From positions 77,383,380-77,447,379 of the forward strand of contig JAPTHN010000001.1 of NCBI GenBank assembly GCA_026936325.1: a stretch of DNA of 64,000 nt. The letters are read 5' to 3'. The stretch comes from Platynereis dumerilii (taxonomy: Eukaryota > Annelida > Polychaeta > Phyllodocida > Nereididae). The position numbers were made by a program, and so were the translations under genes. This document shows positions 13,735 through 25,687 of the stretch, in pieces; the first letter of the stretch is position 1, and every line of letters begins with the position of its first letter. The notes below the pieces were generated by a model. That model saw only the letters and a list, made by a program, of their open reading frames with translations. It was not told where the DNA came from and made no database searches.

Positions 13735-13972
13735 AGGTTGATGTACTGTTGATTTACAGATTGATGTTCCTGTTGATGCACTGGTTGATGCACTGGTTGA
13801 TGTACTGGTTGATGCATGGTCAATGCGCTGGTCAATGCGCTGGTCTTTTGACTGGTCCATGTACTGGTCCATATACTGGTCCATGTACTGGTCCATGTAC
13901 TGGTCCATGTACTGGTCCATGTACTGGTGCATGTACTGGTGCATGTACTGGTGCATGTACTGGTCCATGTTA
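13735..13972 (+). repeat. 12-bp minisatellite (TCCATGTACTGG type)
   Basis: Tandem 12-bp units TCCATGTACTGG and variants (TTGATGCACTGG, TGCATGTACTGG). Long open frames on both strands are repeat artefacts. Confidence 0.9.
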
Positions 13973-14097
13973 TTTTTTGTATATAATATTCGGCAAGCTC
14001 AAATTTTCCTCTAGTTTTCATTCTCCGAATGTTTTCTTGTAACTCTGATGGTTTAAAAGAACACCCAACCCTCAAAATTACATGCTTTCGGTCAAAT

Positions 14098-14275
14098 ATC
14101 AGTGTATCAGTCAGTGTATCAGTCAGTGTATCAGTCAGTGTATCAGTCAGTGTATCAGTCAGTGTATCAGTCAGTGTATCAGTCAGTGTATCAGTCAGCA
14201 AATCAGTCAGCAAATCAGTCAGCAAATTAGTCAGCAAATTAGTCAGCAAATTAGTCAGCGAATCTGTCAGTGTAT
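14098..14275 (+). repeat. 12-bp minisatellite (CAGTCAGTGTAT / CAGTCAGCAAAT)
   Basis: About fourteen 12-bp units. The first block is CAGTCAGTGTAT and the second CAGTCAGCAAAT/TAGTCAGCAAAT, showing two successive local expansions of variant units. Confidence 0.9.
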
Positions 14276-14733
14276 GGCCACAAACCGATTGACATGTTAC
14301 AGTAAGGGTTTATCTGTCTGCTGACTATCTGTCACATCACAACTAGTCCACAGACAGATAGTTTATAAGTACTTCCATAATTATCTGTGCACACTCTGTA
14401 CATTCTAAGTAACATGCAAATTACAGGTGATAAATTAATATTACATGTGATATGATTTTTCATGATATTGCAAGTGATATTGTATGTTTAATACATTACA
14501 TGTAACCTTACATTTGATATTGGATAATATTGCAAGTGATATTGTGTGATATTGCGTGTTATGTAACATGTGCAAGACGCATGCAATTGCATGTACAAGT
14601 TTATGTGCAAGTTCATGTTCGAGTTCATGTTCATGTCCAATATCATTTCTGTGTTTTCTCACTTAAATTTCACTGCCAATAATTATATGATTGGTGAAGT
14701 TTTGTCACCGCATCGCGGTTACCCGATTTCTAG

Positions 14734-17054
14734 TTATTATTATTATTATTTTTCTTTCCGAAAAATGTTCTCGAAAAATTTTCAAATAATTTGTGTACAT
14801 AGTCCTATGTGACCTAATTAAATTGTCCAATGTAACCCTATACCTCTGACCTATTTTTCAAGGTCATTGACCCCTTTGAAATAAATTTTTTCTATATTTC
14901 AATTGACCATTACTCATATATTAACTGATCAATTATAATTTCCTAATAAACTATATATAATAGACTTATACTAAATAAACTGACCTAATTTTCAAGAGTA
15001 TAGGTCAAGGTCGAGGTCATACAGGTCAATTTTTACTCTCAGAGGTTTGCGCGCCTGATCTCTATATAAGCAACTTCGAAAATTGCAGAATTCAAGCCAA
15101 TTGTTACAGTAAATGACTAATCCATGGTAAGCGATCATTTTTATGATGATATCATGCTTAGTTATTTAATTATGGAATTTTTAGTGTCAACCGCGTCGTC
15201 AAAACTGGTGACCTTGATTACTTGACACTGAAATATCGATTTTAGGCCAATAAAATGTATTGTGAACCCCCCCAAATATGCCCATAAAACCTCCATAGCC
15301 ACCTTCAAATTTGACCTTAACCTCATTTTTCAAGGTCATTTGACCTGTTTAATGTTCAAATCACTCGATTTTCAAAAATTCCAACAATTATGTTATTTCC
15401 AGCATATCGGGTTCATATTTTAAATTATAATAGCCAGCTATATTGTTGGAACCCTGAAATCGGAATTGATTTATCTCTTCATGCTGATTTATAAAATAAT
15501 TCCAAATATGGCATACCGCGCGACATGAAAAATTAGCCTATTTTTGCCAATTTGAGAGGTAAATATTGATCCTACATAGTTCAAATAATGAAATGACCCC
15601 CCCTAAGTCATACACCGCGAATCTGTAGAAATTATAGATTTTGACCTTAAAAGGTATTTTCAAGGTCAAAATCACGGTCAAATATTTGACAAAATTGGAT
15701 ATTTGAGATATTTAATTTTTTTTAAGTAGGAAATAATAAAGGGATTTTTACAGTCTTTTCACAGGTCAGTCCTACAATACCCTAGAAGAAATGTGTAAAG
15801 TTTTAAGTCCATCGGATTGACCTACATTGCACAATAAATGTCACAAGGTCAAAAAATTACTGCAAAATTGACCCTCTCATTTTCCAATTTCGCACTTGCA
15901 CCCAAACTTTGATGGTCTGTATCTCCGGTTCTAATTAAGCTACAGAAAAACTGAAAGCATATTCAGAAAGTCCAAATTCTCCTCTAGTATTCATTTTCTA
16001 TACATTTTAACGTATCTCTGCTAGTTAAAAAGATCGCCGGACCCTGAAAAATACATGTTTTCGGTCAAGATTTCACCAATTTACATTTTTTTGACAAAGA
16101 AGTCAGTCTTCAAAAAATTTGATAATATTTCGAGATATAGTCCTAACATATTTACAGTATTTTGTGCTATTTTAAGTCTCTCCTTCAAACCGTTTTCCTT
16201 TGGGAGCAATTTGGAGTTCAAAACTTGATATTTTCAGAGTCAATTTTTCGGTTAAATTTCATATTTTTACCATTACTTCAATCAACTCTATCTCGGGTTC
16301 TAATAAAGTCATATGAATGATGCAAGCCGTTTTGGAAAAGCTCAGATTCTCCTCTTATTCTAATTTGTGTACATTTTGTTGTGTCGTGAACAGGTAAAAA
16401 GATCGGTCAACCCTGAAAAATTCATCTTTTCCTCACCTAGCCGAATGACTGTACTCAGACTGGAACACCAGTGATTACTAAAATTTGTGTAGTAATTGCC
16501 TAAAAGATGTCAATAAACTAATTTTAAACTAAAGTAAACTAAATAAATTAAACTAAACTAAATAAACTAAGCTAAACATGCATTCACCGGGAAAGGGGGG
16601 GCTGTCCGCTAGCTTCATTAACTTGTGCATTGCAACATATCACAAATAAATAAGGTACATTTTTTATGCTATTTTTTGTACCATTTTATACAATATTTTT
16701 GATACTATTTTATATTTTATTCATATAATATTTTATATATTATTTTATATCTTGCTTATTTACTTGTTTATATACTTGTTTATATACTTGTTTATATACT
16801 TGTTTATATACTTGTTTATATACTTGTTTATATACTTGTTTATATACTTATATACATTTAGACTATTTTCACCCACTGAACTAAATAAACTAAACTAAAC
16901 ATGGGCATTCACTGAGCAAGCTGCTTAAACATGTACAATATACCTTCATATACTTGTTTGTATACTTGTTTATTTTTATACTTAAACATATTTAGACTAT
17001 TTTCACCAACTGCTCGGTGAAGTTTTATTACCGCTAGCGGTTATCGGAATCTAG
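14734..17054 (+). mobile_element. Family B unit lacking its 5' head
   Basis: Starts at the TTA tract immediately after CTAG. Nearly identical to the other B units but with seven copies of the 12-bp minisatellite (about 16761-16850). Ends with ACCGCTAGCGGT, nine bases and CTAG at 17051-17054. No coding sequence. Confidence 0.8.
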
Positions 17055-19434
17055 TTCTTATTATTATTATTAAGAATTTACCATATATGGTAAATTCTTA
17101 TTAAGAATTTACCATATATGGTAAATTCTTATTGTTTTTGGTATTATTCTTATTATTCTTATTCTTATTCTTATTATTTCACTTTTTTTTCTCTGATTTT
17201 CACAAAAGTTGTTCACAGGGCAGCTCTAGGACTATAACTGGACCACACCCGAAAGAAATGACCTTGACCTATTTTTCAAGGTCACAGGGCCTTTCAAACA
17301 TTAAATTTGCGAAATTTACATGGGCTATTATTCAGGAACCATAACAGGTAGCACCATGGTATAGGGTAAGTGTTACTCAAAAGTACTAGGCTGTATTTTG
17401 GCGCAAACAATTCTGAAATCGCTCAAGCGGAACCGGAGCTACAGCATAAACACCGTTTTAGGTCTCAAGACGTAATGTCAGAAACTGCAATAGGTAGAAT
17501 AAAGCCGATGGCACCAACAGATGGCCAGTATCTGGGGGCATTGCACGTTTTATTTTTCATGTAGATATCTGCAACGGTTACGGAGCAGCGGCCATTTTAG
17601 TGAAATGAGTCTGCGCCATATGGGGTATGGGTCTCAGAACACCATGAAGGAGTCATTTGAGGTTATGCAAATGTATAACAAACTACCCTTAACATACCCC
17701 AAAAACCCCATACAGACCTTCAGATTTGACCTTGACCTCATTTTTCAAGGTCATTTGACCCCTCAAAGTTCAAATATGGGCGATTTTCAGAAATTCTGAA
17801 AATTAGCTTTTTTTTCACGTATCAGTCTCATCTTCTGGTTTCTGGAAGGCACCAGCCGGTTTGTTTGATACCTGAAGTCAAAATTCAGATATCCTTTCAT
17901 GCTGATTTGTTAAAAAATCACGAATATTGCATACCGCGCGACATGTAAAAACACCCTATTTTTGCTCTCTGGAGAGATAAATATTGATGCTACGCAGTTC
18001 AAACAATAGAATGACCCCCCCATAGTCACACAATGCCAATCTGGGAAAAATATCGGTTTTGACCTAGAAAGGTTTTTTCAAGGTCAAACTCAAGGTCAAA
18101 TATTAGTCGAAATTGGACATTTCAGACATTACATTTTTCTTAACAGGGAAGCAATTGAGGGATTTGCATTATCTCATCAGCATTTGCTGCCAGAATACCA
18201 TAGAGGCCCCACGTAAAATTTGAAGGGCCTCGGATTGACCTACATTGCAAAATTGAGGCCACAAGGTCAAGAAATGACTTCAAAATTGACCTGCTCATTT
18301 GTCAACATTGCAGTTGTACCCATACTTTGACGGTCTGTATCTCCGGTTCTAATTAAGCTACAGGAAAAATAAAAACATCTTTGGAAAGCCCAGATTCTCC
18401 TCTAGTATTTGTTTTCTACACATTTTAACGTATCTCTACTAGTTAAAAAGATCGCCCGACCCTAAAAAATTCATGTTTTCGGTCATGATTTAACATCTTT
18501 ACATTTTTTTTACTCAGAAATCCATCTTCAAAAAATACAATATTATTTGTGGGTATAGTCCTAACACATTTACAGTAGTTTGTGCAATTTCAAGTCTCTC
18601 CTCCCAACCGTTTCTCTTCTGGAACAAATTGAAGTTCAAAACTTGACATTTTCAGAGACCATTTTTTGATGAAATATCACAATTTTACCATTATTTCAAT
18701 GGGCTATATCTCCGGTTCCAATTAAGCTACATGAATGACAAAAGCAGTTTTGGAAAGCTAAGATATTCCTCTTCATTTAATTTTATGTGTATTTTCTTGT
18801 AACACCCACAGGTAAAAAGATCGGTTGACCCTGAAAAATTCATCTTTCCCACACCTTATCAAATGACTGTAGCTCTGCAGAGACTGGAACACCCTCTTTC
18901 ACTCTTGATATGTGCTTAGGGTTATCATAATTGTGCATCATGGTGGCACTGTGCATCATGGTGGCACTGTGCATCATGGTGGCACTGTGCATCATGGTGG
19001 CACTGTGCATCATTATGGCACTGTGCATCATGGTGGCACTGCGCATCACTGTGGCACAATGGCAGGCTGCACCACAATGGCAGGCTGCATCGCAATGGCA
19101 GAGTGCACCACAGTGGCACTGTGCACCACAGTGGCAGTGTGCACAACAGTGTCAGTGTGCAACACAGTGACAGTGTGCAACACAGTGGCAGTTTGGACCA
19201 CAGTGTGCACCGCAGTGGCAGTTTAGCACCGCAGTTACAGTCACAGTCACAGTGGCATTGTGCACCAGATTGGCAGTGTGCAGAGCAGTGACTGTGCGCC
19301 ACCATCTCACTGTGCACCACGGTTGCACTGTGCACCACAATATTGTTGCAAGCTGTCTTTGGGCTATGCTGCATGAACTGGTAAAAGCTTGGTAAATTCT
19401 TAGTCACTGACCTTGGTCAGTTACAGGGTTCTAG
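17055..19434 (+). mobile_element. Family D Helentron-like unit with doubled head
   Basis: Two perfect 30-bp palindromes, each TAAGAATTTACCATA plus its complement, lie at 17081-17110 and 17112-17141. The body is alignable to B but diverged (AGGTCA clusters at 17260-17290 and 17727-17755, C-run near 18018, monomer near 18340). An 18-bp minisatellite follows. The 3' end is GGTAAATTCTTA (inverted copy of the head), hairpin ACTGACC-TT-GGTCAGT (19406-19421), nine bases and CTAG (19431-19434). The doubled head suggests one element inserted just inside the head of another. No coding sequence. Confidence 0.7.
18935..19260 (+). repeat. 18-bp minisatellite of family D
   Basis: Unit CACTGTGCATCATGGTGG repeated almost exactly at about 18940-19045. 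It then grades into TGCACCACAGTGGCAGTG-like variants. Open frames in several phases are repeat artefacts. Confidence 0.85.
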
Positions 19435-19640
19435 TTAAGAATTTACCATATATGGTAAATTCTTATTGTTTTTGGTATTATTCTTATTAAACTTCACCTA
19501 TTACATAGGTGAAGTTTCTTGTTTTCGTAAATATTTTTATTATTATTAAGAATTTACCTATGGTAAATTCTATTTGTTTTTGCTATTATTATTATTGTTA
19601 ATATTATTATTATTAAGAATTTACCTATGGTAAATTCTAT
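19435..19640 (+). repeat. Stack of four Helentron 5' heads without bodies
   Basis: Four terminal palindromes lie in a row, each followed by its own TTA-rich spacer. They are D type at 19436-19465, C type at 19489-19517 (with its CTTGTTTTCGTAAATATTTT trailer), E type at 19549-19571 (AGAATTTACC-TAT-GGTAAATTCT) and E type at 19616-19638. Only the last continues into a body. This is expected if each element inserted into the TTA tract just inside the head of the previous one. Confidence 0.75.
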
Positions 19641-20954
19641 TTGTTTTTGTTAATATTATTATTATTCTTATTATTCTTATTATTCTTATTATTCTTATTC
19701 TCTCAAAATGGTTTTACGTTCACAAGAGATTGATCAAAGGTAAATCAGTTGTTGGGTATTACGTAATTGGGTCATTTGATGTCATTTTCACAGTTGTCTT
19801 TTTCACAGAGCCGTTTAAAGTCAAAAATTAGTAAACTTCAAAGGCTTATTACTCAAAAAGTATTAGAGATAATGAGTCAAGAGTCAAAATCATGTGATAA
19901 AAAGTTGTTGTCTACGTATTGGTATAAGTGATATGACAGTTGGTCCAACGGGTAAAGGGTTATGGCGGCATGAGCAGTTTTTGGTCTGTCACAGGTTTCT
20001 CCAGTTACATAATAGATAGGAATATGGTGATGGTGGCAAAAGTTAGCCAGTATCTGGGACCAGTGTTGATTCAACAAATGGTTTGGATTGGTGCAATACT
20101 TTGCCAAATATGGCAAGTTTTCAAAATCGAGGGTTCAAAATTCAGGTGGACTTGTAAAATCTCCATGAAGGAATAGTCTGAGGTGATCAAAATGTATAGT
20201 GAACTACCCTTAACTTTACCCAAAAACACTATATTGACCAAAAAATTTGACAAAAAGGTGATATTTGAAGGTGATATGAGCCATTAAAGTTGAAAAACAT
20301 CAATTTTCCAAAAATTCTGAAAATTATGTTTTTTTCAACCAATCCTCTTCAAAGTCTAGGGTCTACTAGTCAATTATGTGGTTATGAAAAGCCCCCAATG
20401 AAGAATATTTTATGTCTTCAAGTAAATGTGTAAAAAATTGTGAAAAATGGTACTTCTCGACACTCCTGGCATTTACCAAAAATGATTTTATTTGAGTGGG
20501 AAATAGCACTCCTACAGCTTGCTTTAAATTAAATGACCCCCTATATGACCTACTGGCAATCACATGAGCACATTACTTTTGACCTTTGACCTTTTTATCA
20601 AGGTCAAATTTGAGGTCAAAGGTGAATTGAAAACAGGTTATTTTCACTGATTATTTTTTTTAACAGAGAAGGAACATTTCAATTTTCTTGATTTTAACTG
20701 ACAACGTGGACCAAATACTTGCAGTAAATTTTGGCAGATGGTAAGTCTCTAGCTGCAGTCAGCTTTAAGCAATAAAGGTCAAAAGGTCAGAAAAATGAAG
20801 AAATGGTCAGCAAAAAATTCATTTTCACATGATGCAGGTGACACCATTTGACACTCCAAAGCAGGCTGGCCGCATATTAGCACACATTAACCATATATGG
20901 AAAGCTGTTCTGGCCGCTTCAGGTTACGGGGCCAGTGTACGCTACTGACTAATG

Positions 20955-22622
20955 TTTATACCCTGAGCCAGGACCCTGAGTCAGGTCTTATAGTCAGGTC
21001 TGTGAGTCAGGTCTGTGAGTCAGGACTCTGAGTCAGGTCTGTGAGTCAGGACTCTGAGTCTCGACTATGAGTCAGGCCGCTGAGCCAGGACTCTGAGTCA
21101 GGACTCTGAGTCAGGGCTGCTGAGTCGGAGGCAGGACCCTGAGTCAGGTCTCTTAGTCAGGTCCCTGAGTCAGGTCTGTGAGTCAGGTCTGTGAGTCAGG
21201 ACCCTGAGTCAGGTCCCTGAGTCAGGTCTCTGAGTCAGGCCTCTGAGTCAGGACTCTGAGTCAGGACTCTGAGTCTCGACTATGAGTCAGGCCGCTGAGT
21301 CAGGACTTGGAGTCAGGTCTGTGAGTCAGGACTCGGAGTCAGGGCTCTGAGTCAGGGCTCGGAGGTAGGGCTCGGAGTCACAGCTCTGATTTAGGAATCT
21401 GAGTTAGGACACTGAGGCAGAAGTCTAAGTCAGGACTCTGCGTCGGGACTCTCAGTCAGGACTCAGAGTCAGGACTCGGAGTGAGGCATCTGAGTCAGAC
21501 TCTGAGTCAGGACTCGGAGGCAGGACTCTGAGGCAGGACTCGGAGTAAGGCCTCTGAGTCAGGTCTGTGAGTCAGGACTCTGAGTCAGGACTGTGAGTCA
21601 GGATTCAGAGTCAGGATTCAGAGTCAGGATTCAGAGTCAGGATTCAGAGTCAGGGCTCAGGGTCTGGACTCAGAGTCTCGACTATGAGTCTCGACTATGA
21701 GTCTCGACTATGAGTCTCGACTATGAGTTTCGACTTTGAGTCTCGACTATGAGTCTCGACTATGAGTCTCGACTATGAGTCTCGACTATGAGTCAGGACA
21801 CGCTGAGTCAGGACTCTGAGTCAGACTCTGAGTCAGACTCTGAGTCAGACTCTGAGTCAGGACTCGGAGGCAGGACTCTGAGGCAGGACTCGGAGTAAGG
21901 CCTCTGAGTCAGGTCTGTGAGTCAGGACTCTGAGTCAGGACTGTGAGTCAGACTCTGAGTCAGGGCTCGGAGGCAGGACTCTGAGGCAGGACTCTGAGTC
22001 AGGTCTCTGAGTCAGGTCTCTGAGTGAGGACTGTGAGTCAGGTCTGTGAGTCAGGTCTGTGAGTCAGGACTCTGAGTCTCGACTATGAGTCAGGCCGCTG
22101 AGTCAGGACTCTGAGTCAGGTCTCTGAGTCAGGACTGTGAGTCAGGACTGTGAGTCAGGACTCTGAGTCAGGACTCTAGGTCAGGACTCTGAGTCAGGTC
22201 TCTGAGTCAGGACTCTGAGTGTCGCCTATGAGTCTCGCCTATGAGTGGTGAGTCAGGACTCGGAGTCAGGGCTCTGAGTCAGGACTCGGAGTCAGGGCTC
22301 GGAGGTAGGACTCGGAGGCAGGACTCTGAGGCAGGACTCGGAGTCAGGACTCTGAGTGAGGAATCTGAGTCAGGACACTTAGGCAGTACACTGAGGCAGG
22401 ACTCGGAGTCAGGCATCTGAGTCAGGGCTCTGAGTCAGGGCCCTAGGTCAGGACCCTGAGTCAGGTCCCTGAGTCAGTTACGTGAGTCAGAACCCTGAGT
22501 CAGGACTCACAGTCAGGACTCAGGGTCAGGACTCGGAATCAGGACTATGAGTCAGGAATCTGAGTCAGGACTCTGAGTCAAGAATCTGAGTCAGGACTCT
22601 GAGTCAGGACTCTGTTTCAGGA
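20955..22622 (+). repeat. 13-bp minisatellite of family E
   Basis: More than 120 units of AGGACTCTGAGTC and variants, less regular than in the right-hand copies. A sub-array of GAGTCTCGACTAT units lies at about 21665-21790. Most units contain TGAGTCA and the dyad GACTC-N-GAGTC. Confidence 0.9.
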
Positions 22623-22625
22623 CTA

Positions 22626-23690
22626 AATAATATTTGTCAAAAAGTAACATCCGTCACAAGGAGCATTATGGTCAAGAGTAACATCCGCACAACCAGGCAC
22701 TTGTCCAAACATAACGTCCGCAACACTAATTCCATAATTTATGCACTATTCAAATAAGAATGATGCTATTGCTGGCAAAACTTATTAAATATTATCATTC
22801 TGATCATGTATAAAAGGATATACATGGCATAACCTTTGGCAATCAAGCAATGTGGGATGATTTTCAAAATGCTGTTGCGGACGTGACAGGCCATCAATTC
22901 TTGACGGATGAACTAAATTTACCTCCTTGGCCCTCTCTTGTGATCTGATGGCTCTGCTGCTAAATCTGAAAGCTCCAGATTATATAGTGTATCAAGAAAT
23001 ATGATCCACTTAAAAATCAATGAAAAATTCAATGAGTTATAGCCAAATGTTGCGGATGTTACTTTTTGACGGAATTCAACATTGCTGAAGAATATATTTA
23101 AAAAACCAGTGTTATCTTAGTTTGTTTCTTTCATGCATTCAAACATATATACTAGAATCCATATCTCAAGTTATAATTAATGAAGTACAAAGAATAGTGA
23201 AGTATTGATCATCTGAATATCCTGAAGTTTTTGACGGAATGAGTAACGTCCGCGACATGAAATTTAAAACCTGCATAATTTTAAAAGAATGCAATTAAAA
23301 ATAAAAAAGAAACATGATTCATATAGTGAGAGGTATCTTTTATGAGTACAACTTATAATCTGATCAAATTGCCTATTTTGGATGGATGGCTGATGTCCAA
23401 ATACTAGGTGTAAAAATTTAAATGTCACAAAATGGCGACCCCAAAATGACTAAAAAATTTGATAATTTGTTTAATATCTACTTGTCTATGTATCAGATAT
23501 TAATTAAAATATCTCTACTATCTCTCTGGGTGATTCACTTGGTGGTGTGACACTTAGTTCAAACAAATAAGTGATCCGAGACATCCTTTTTGGCCCCTGA
23601 AAATAGGGTGGCAGCAAAAGGCCAAAGGGTCAAATTACTGGAGAATCACCCCAGTGCAGGCATCATAGGCTGGAATCCTCATTACAACTT
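22626..23690 (+). other. Insert with iterated GTAACRTCCGC motif
   Basis: Unique sequence interrupting the E unit between its minisatellite and its 3' block. The motif GTAACRTCCGCRAC (or close variants) occurs at 22644, 22678, 22711 and 23243 on the plus strand, and at 22874 and 23049 on the minus strand. An 18-bp inverted pair (GTCAAAAAGTAACATCCG) links 22636-22653 with 23053-23070. No open frame of note. It may be an unrecognised mobile element. Confidence 0.5.
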
Positions 23691-23952
23691 GGAGTCAAGA
23701 GTCTCAGTTAGGAGCCAGATTCAGGAGTCATGTAAGAGAGTCAGAGTCAATGGTTGATGCCAGGAGTTGGGACTCTGTTGGCACAATGAGCTTTAGGAGT
23801 CTGCAGTCACGAGTCTGAGACCAGACTGTTTAGCATGTGTCTCTCTGTTATGTCCATCTGTCCGTCTGTCCATTTATCTGTCCGTTCACAGGCAAAGTTT
23901 AGTTAATAATAATAGTAAAGGTGATATTTTCCCCGGATATTTTCTGCCAGTC

Positions 23953-24718
23953 TTCTCCAGTGACTTAATGTAAAAATTAAGGCAAAAATTGCCAAATTCC
24001 AAATTATTTAATTCCCTGTGATGTTTTAAGCCACAGAACGATTATTTCTTAAAAATGGTCATGAAAATTAATACTTTTTGTCTCATGCTGGAAATATTTT
24101 TGTTTTCATGCCATTTAAGGGCATTATAGGCCTATAAATAGCCTATAAAAAGCCTATAAATAGCCATATTTGGCACCTACACCTGGCGCCACCCTATGGC
24201 AACAGCTATAACAAAACTGATTTTTAATATTGTTTTCTAAGGCCTAAAAAATCAATTTTGTGGAGGGACAATTTTGAGATAGCCCCTTATTGCGCTAAAA
24301 ATAGCCAAAAATTGGTTTTCCCGCCAAAATTTCAGCCTCATTTTTGGCGGGAAAACCACATATTGCCTTTTTTTTGGCCAAAAAAGGGCTATCTCAAAAT
24401 TGTCCCTGCAGATAATTGTTTTCGGAGGCCTCAGAAAACAATATTAAAAATTAGTTTTGTTTTAGCTGTTGCCATAGCGTGGCTCCAGGGGTGGGTGCCA
24501 AATATGGCTTTTTATAGGCTATTCATAGGCCTATAATTGACTGAAATTGCATGAAAGCACAAATATTTCCAGCCTGAGACACACTTTTTTTTATTTTTAA
24601 TGAATATTTAATGGAAATTATTATTTTGTGCCTTTAAAGTCCACAGAAAATTGAATAATTCAGATTTATGATAATTTACCCTAATTTTTTACATTAAGTC
24701 AATGGAGGATTTAAGGGA
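23953..24718. mobile_element. Fold-back element with ~370-bp imperfect arms
   Basis: The two halves are inverted copies of each other. The perfect 16-bp stem GGTTTTCCCGCCAAAA (24314-24329) faces its complement (24342-24357) across a 12-base loop. Moving outward, matching pairs include GACAATTTTGAGATAGCCC, CTATGGCAACAGCTA, CCATATTTGGCACC, GGCTGGAAATATTT and TGACTTAATGTAAAAA (23961 and, inverted, about 24688-24703). The short open frame at 24258-24536 lies inside the fold and is not a gene. Superfamily unknown. Confidence 0.75.
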
Positions 24719-24726
24719 CATTTATG

Positions 24727-25065
24727 CCCGGGGGGGGGGGGGTACCTCGCGGACTTTTGCCACGGCGATTCTGAGAACCAAAACCATTTTAAGCTGAAAC
24801 CATCGCCAAAACCACAAACCATTTTAATCTATTAGTAAAAATATCCAAAACCAGTTTAATCTGTATTATTTCTCTACCATTGTAATGGTCTTTTGAAGCC
24901 GATTCTAACAGTACTGAACATGTTGGGGGTGCAAAAAGGGCAACCAAATTAATGTTAATTCATAAAAAAGCAATACCATTTTAATCATAGAAGGCCAAAA
25001 AAGCTAAACCATCCAGAGGACCCTCTATATACACCCTTTCATAATGAGTACCCCGCCCCCCCCGG
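24727..25065. mobile_element. Miniature inverted-repeat element with G-run ends
   Basis: Starts CCCGGGGGG...GGTAC and ends GTACCCCGCCCCCCCCGG, which are inverted copies. It is flanked by the direct repeat CATTTATG at 24719-24726 and 25066-25073. The interior repeats AAACCATTTTAATC-like phrases. CATTTATG also occurs elsewhere nearby, so the target duplication could be coincidental. Confidence 0.5.
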
Positions 25066-25159
25066 CATTTATGTGCCAGCTTACTGCCTGTACGCCCATT
25101 TATTTCCTTTAACCCTTACTGGACTAAAGGGACATTTATGTGTATCCCCAGCTTACCGC

Positions 25160-25532
25160 TAGTGATGCAGACCGGACCGCCTTGGACCGGCTCGGTCCGC
25201 GGTCCAGCCCTGGACCGCCAAAATACCGGACCACCTACAAAAAACCGGTCCAGTGATGGACCGGACCGGTAAAGTGCCGGTCCGGACCGGTCCAGTGATT
25301 TTTCATGTCATTAAGGGTATCGCATGAATTTTGGCATATCTAAAAAAGAAATTTATGTCAAATATCTTGTTTAAACCCTCATTTTTATCATAATTTTTTA
25401 AAATGCCGATGGACCGCTTCTGGACCGGTCCAGTAACAAATTCGGACCACCTCACCCTGGACCAGACCAGGACCGGACCACTTTTGTAAATACCGGACCA
25501 CCCTCTAAAAGGTGGTCCGGTCTGCATCACTA
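25160..25532. mobile_element. hAT-type miniature transposon (MITE)
   Basis: Perfect 19-bp terminal inverted repeats start TAGTGATGCAGACCGGACC. They are flanked by an exact 8-bp direct repeat CTTACCGC at 25152-25159 and 25533-25540. An 8-bp target duplication with a YARNG-type terminus (TAGTG) is characteristic of hAT elements. The 373-bp interior is full of GGACCGG/CCGGTCC half-sites, giving many sub-palindromes, and encodes nothing. Confidence 0.85.
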
Positions 25533-25687
25533 CTTACCGCCTGTTGGGCCATTTATGTCCCTAAAATATGCCGTTGTCCCTGATGACGTCACAAGCACAG
25601 AATTGTTTTTTTTTTAGACTGATCAGGCCAGTAAGGGTTTTAACAGTTTATGTGATTTTTTTATATGGGCATTTTATGGATATTTCA

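Larger units (their letters stand above)
11924..14733 (+). mobile_element. Family C Helentron-like unit, complete
   Basis: The head at 11926-11954 is the C-type inverted repeat with loop TAC. The body is clearly diverged from the C unit at 1111 and has fewer 367-bp monomers (13158, 13526). Minisatellites lie at 13735-13972 and 14098-14275. The end is GGTGAAGTTTTGTC, hairpin ACCGC-ATC-GCGGT, ten bases and CTAG (14730-14733). No coding sequence. Confidence 0.75.
19612..23922 (+). mobile_element. Family E Helentron-like unit with incomplete 3' end
   Basis: After the E head comes the conserved 5' block (about 19690-20945), from TCAAAATGG to the ATATATGGAAAGCTGTTCTGG region. A 13-bp minisatellite core, an unrelated ~1-kb stretch (22626-23690) and the usual E 3' block follow. 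The 3' block has TCTGTCCGT-like repeats, then GGCAAAGTTTAGTT at 23891-23904. Similarity to other E ends stops near 23922, just before the expected GGTAAATTC, hairpin and CTAG. The terminator is therefore absent here. No coding sequence. Confidence 0.65.

Noticed and set aside
13663-14324. Open frames on both strands, up to 183 codons
   Set aside because: Translation of two 12-bp minisatellites in the C unit; peptides are simple repeats.
18840-19407. Open frames of 62-160 codons on both strands, Cys/His-rich
   Set aside because: Translation of the 18-bp D minisatellite. The Cys and His content mimics zinc-binding proteins but is repeat composition only.
24258-24536. 92-codon open frame
   Set aside because: Lies across the loop and both arms of the fold-back element; no domain.
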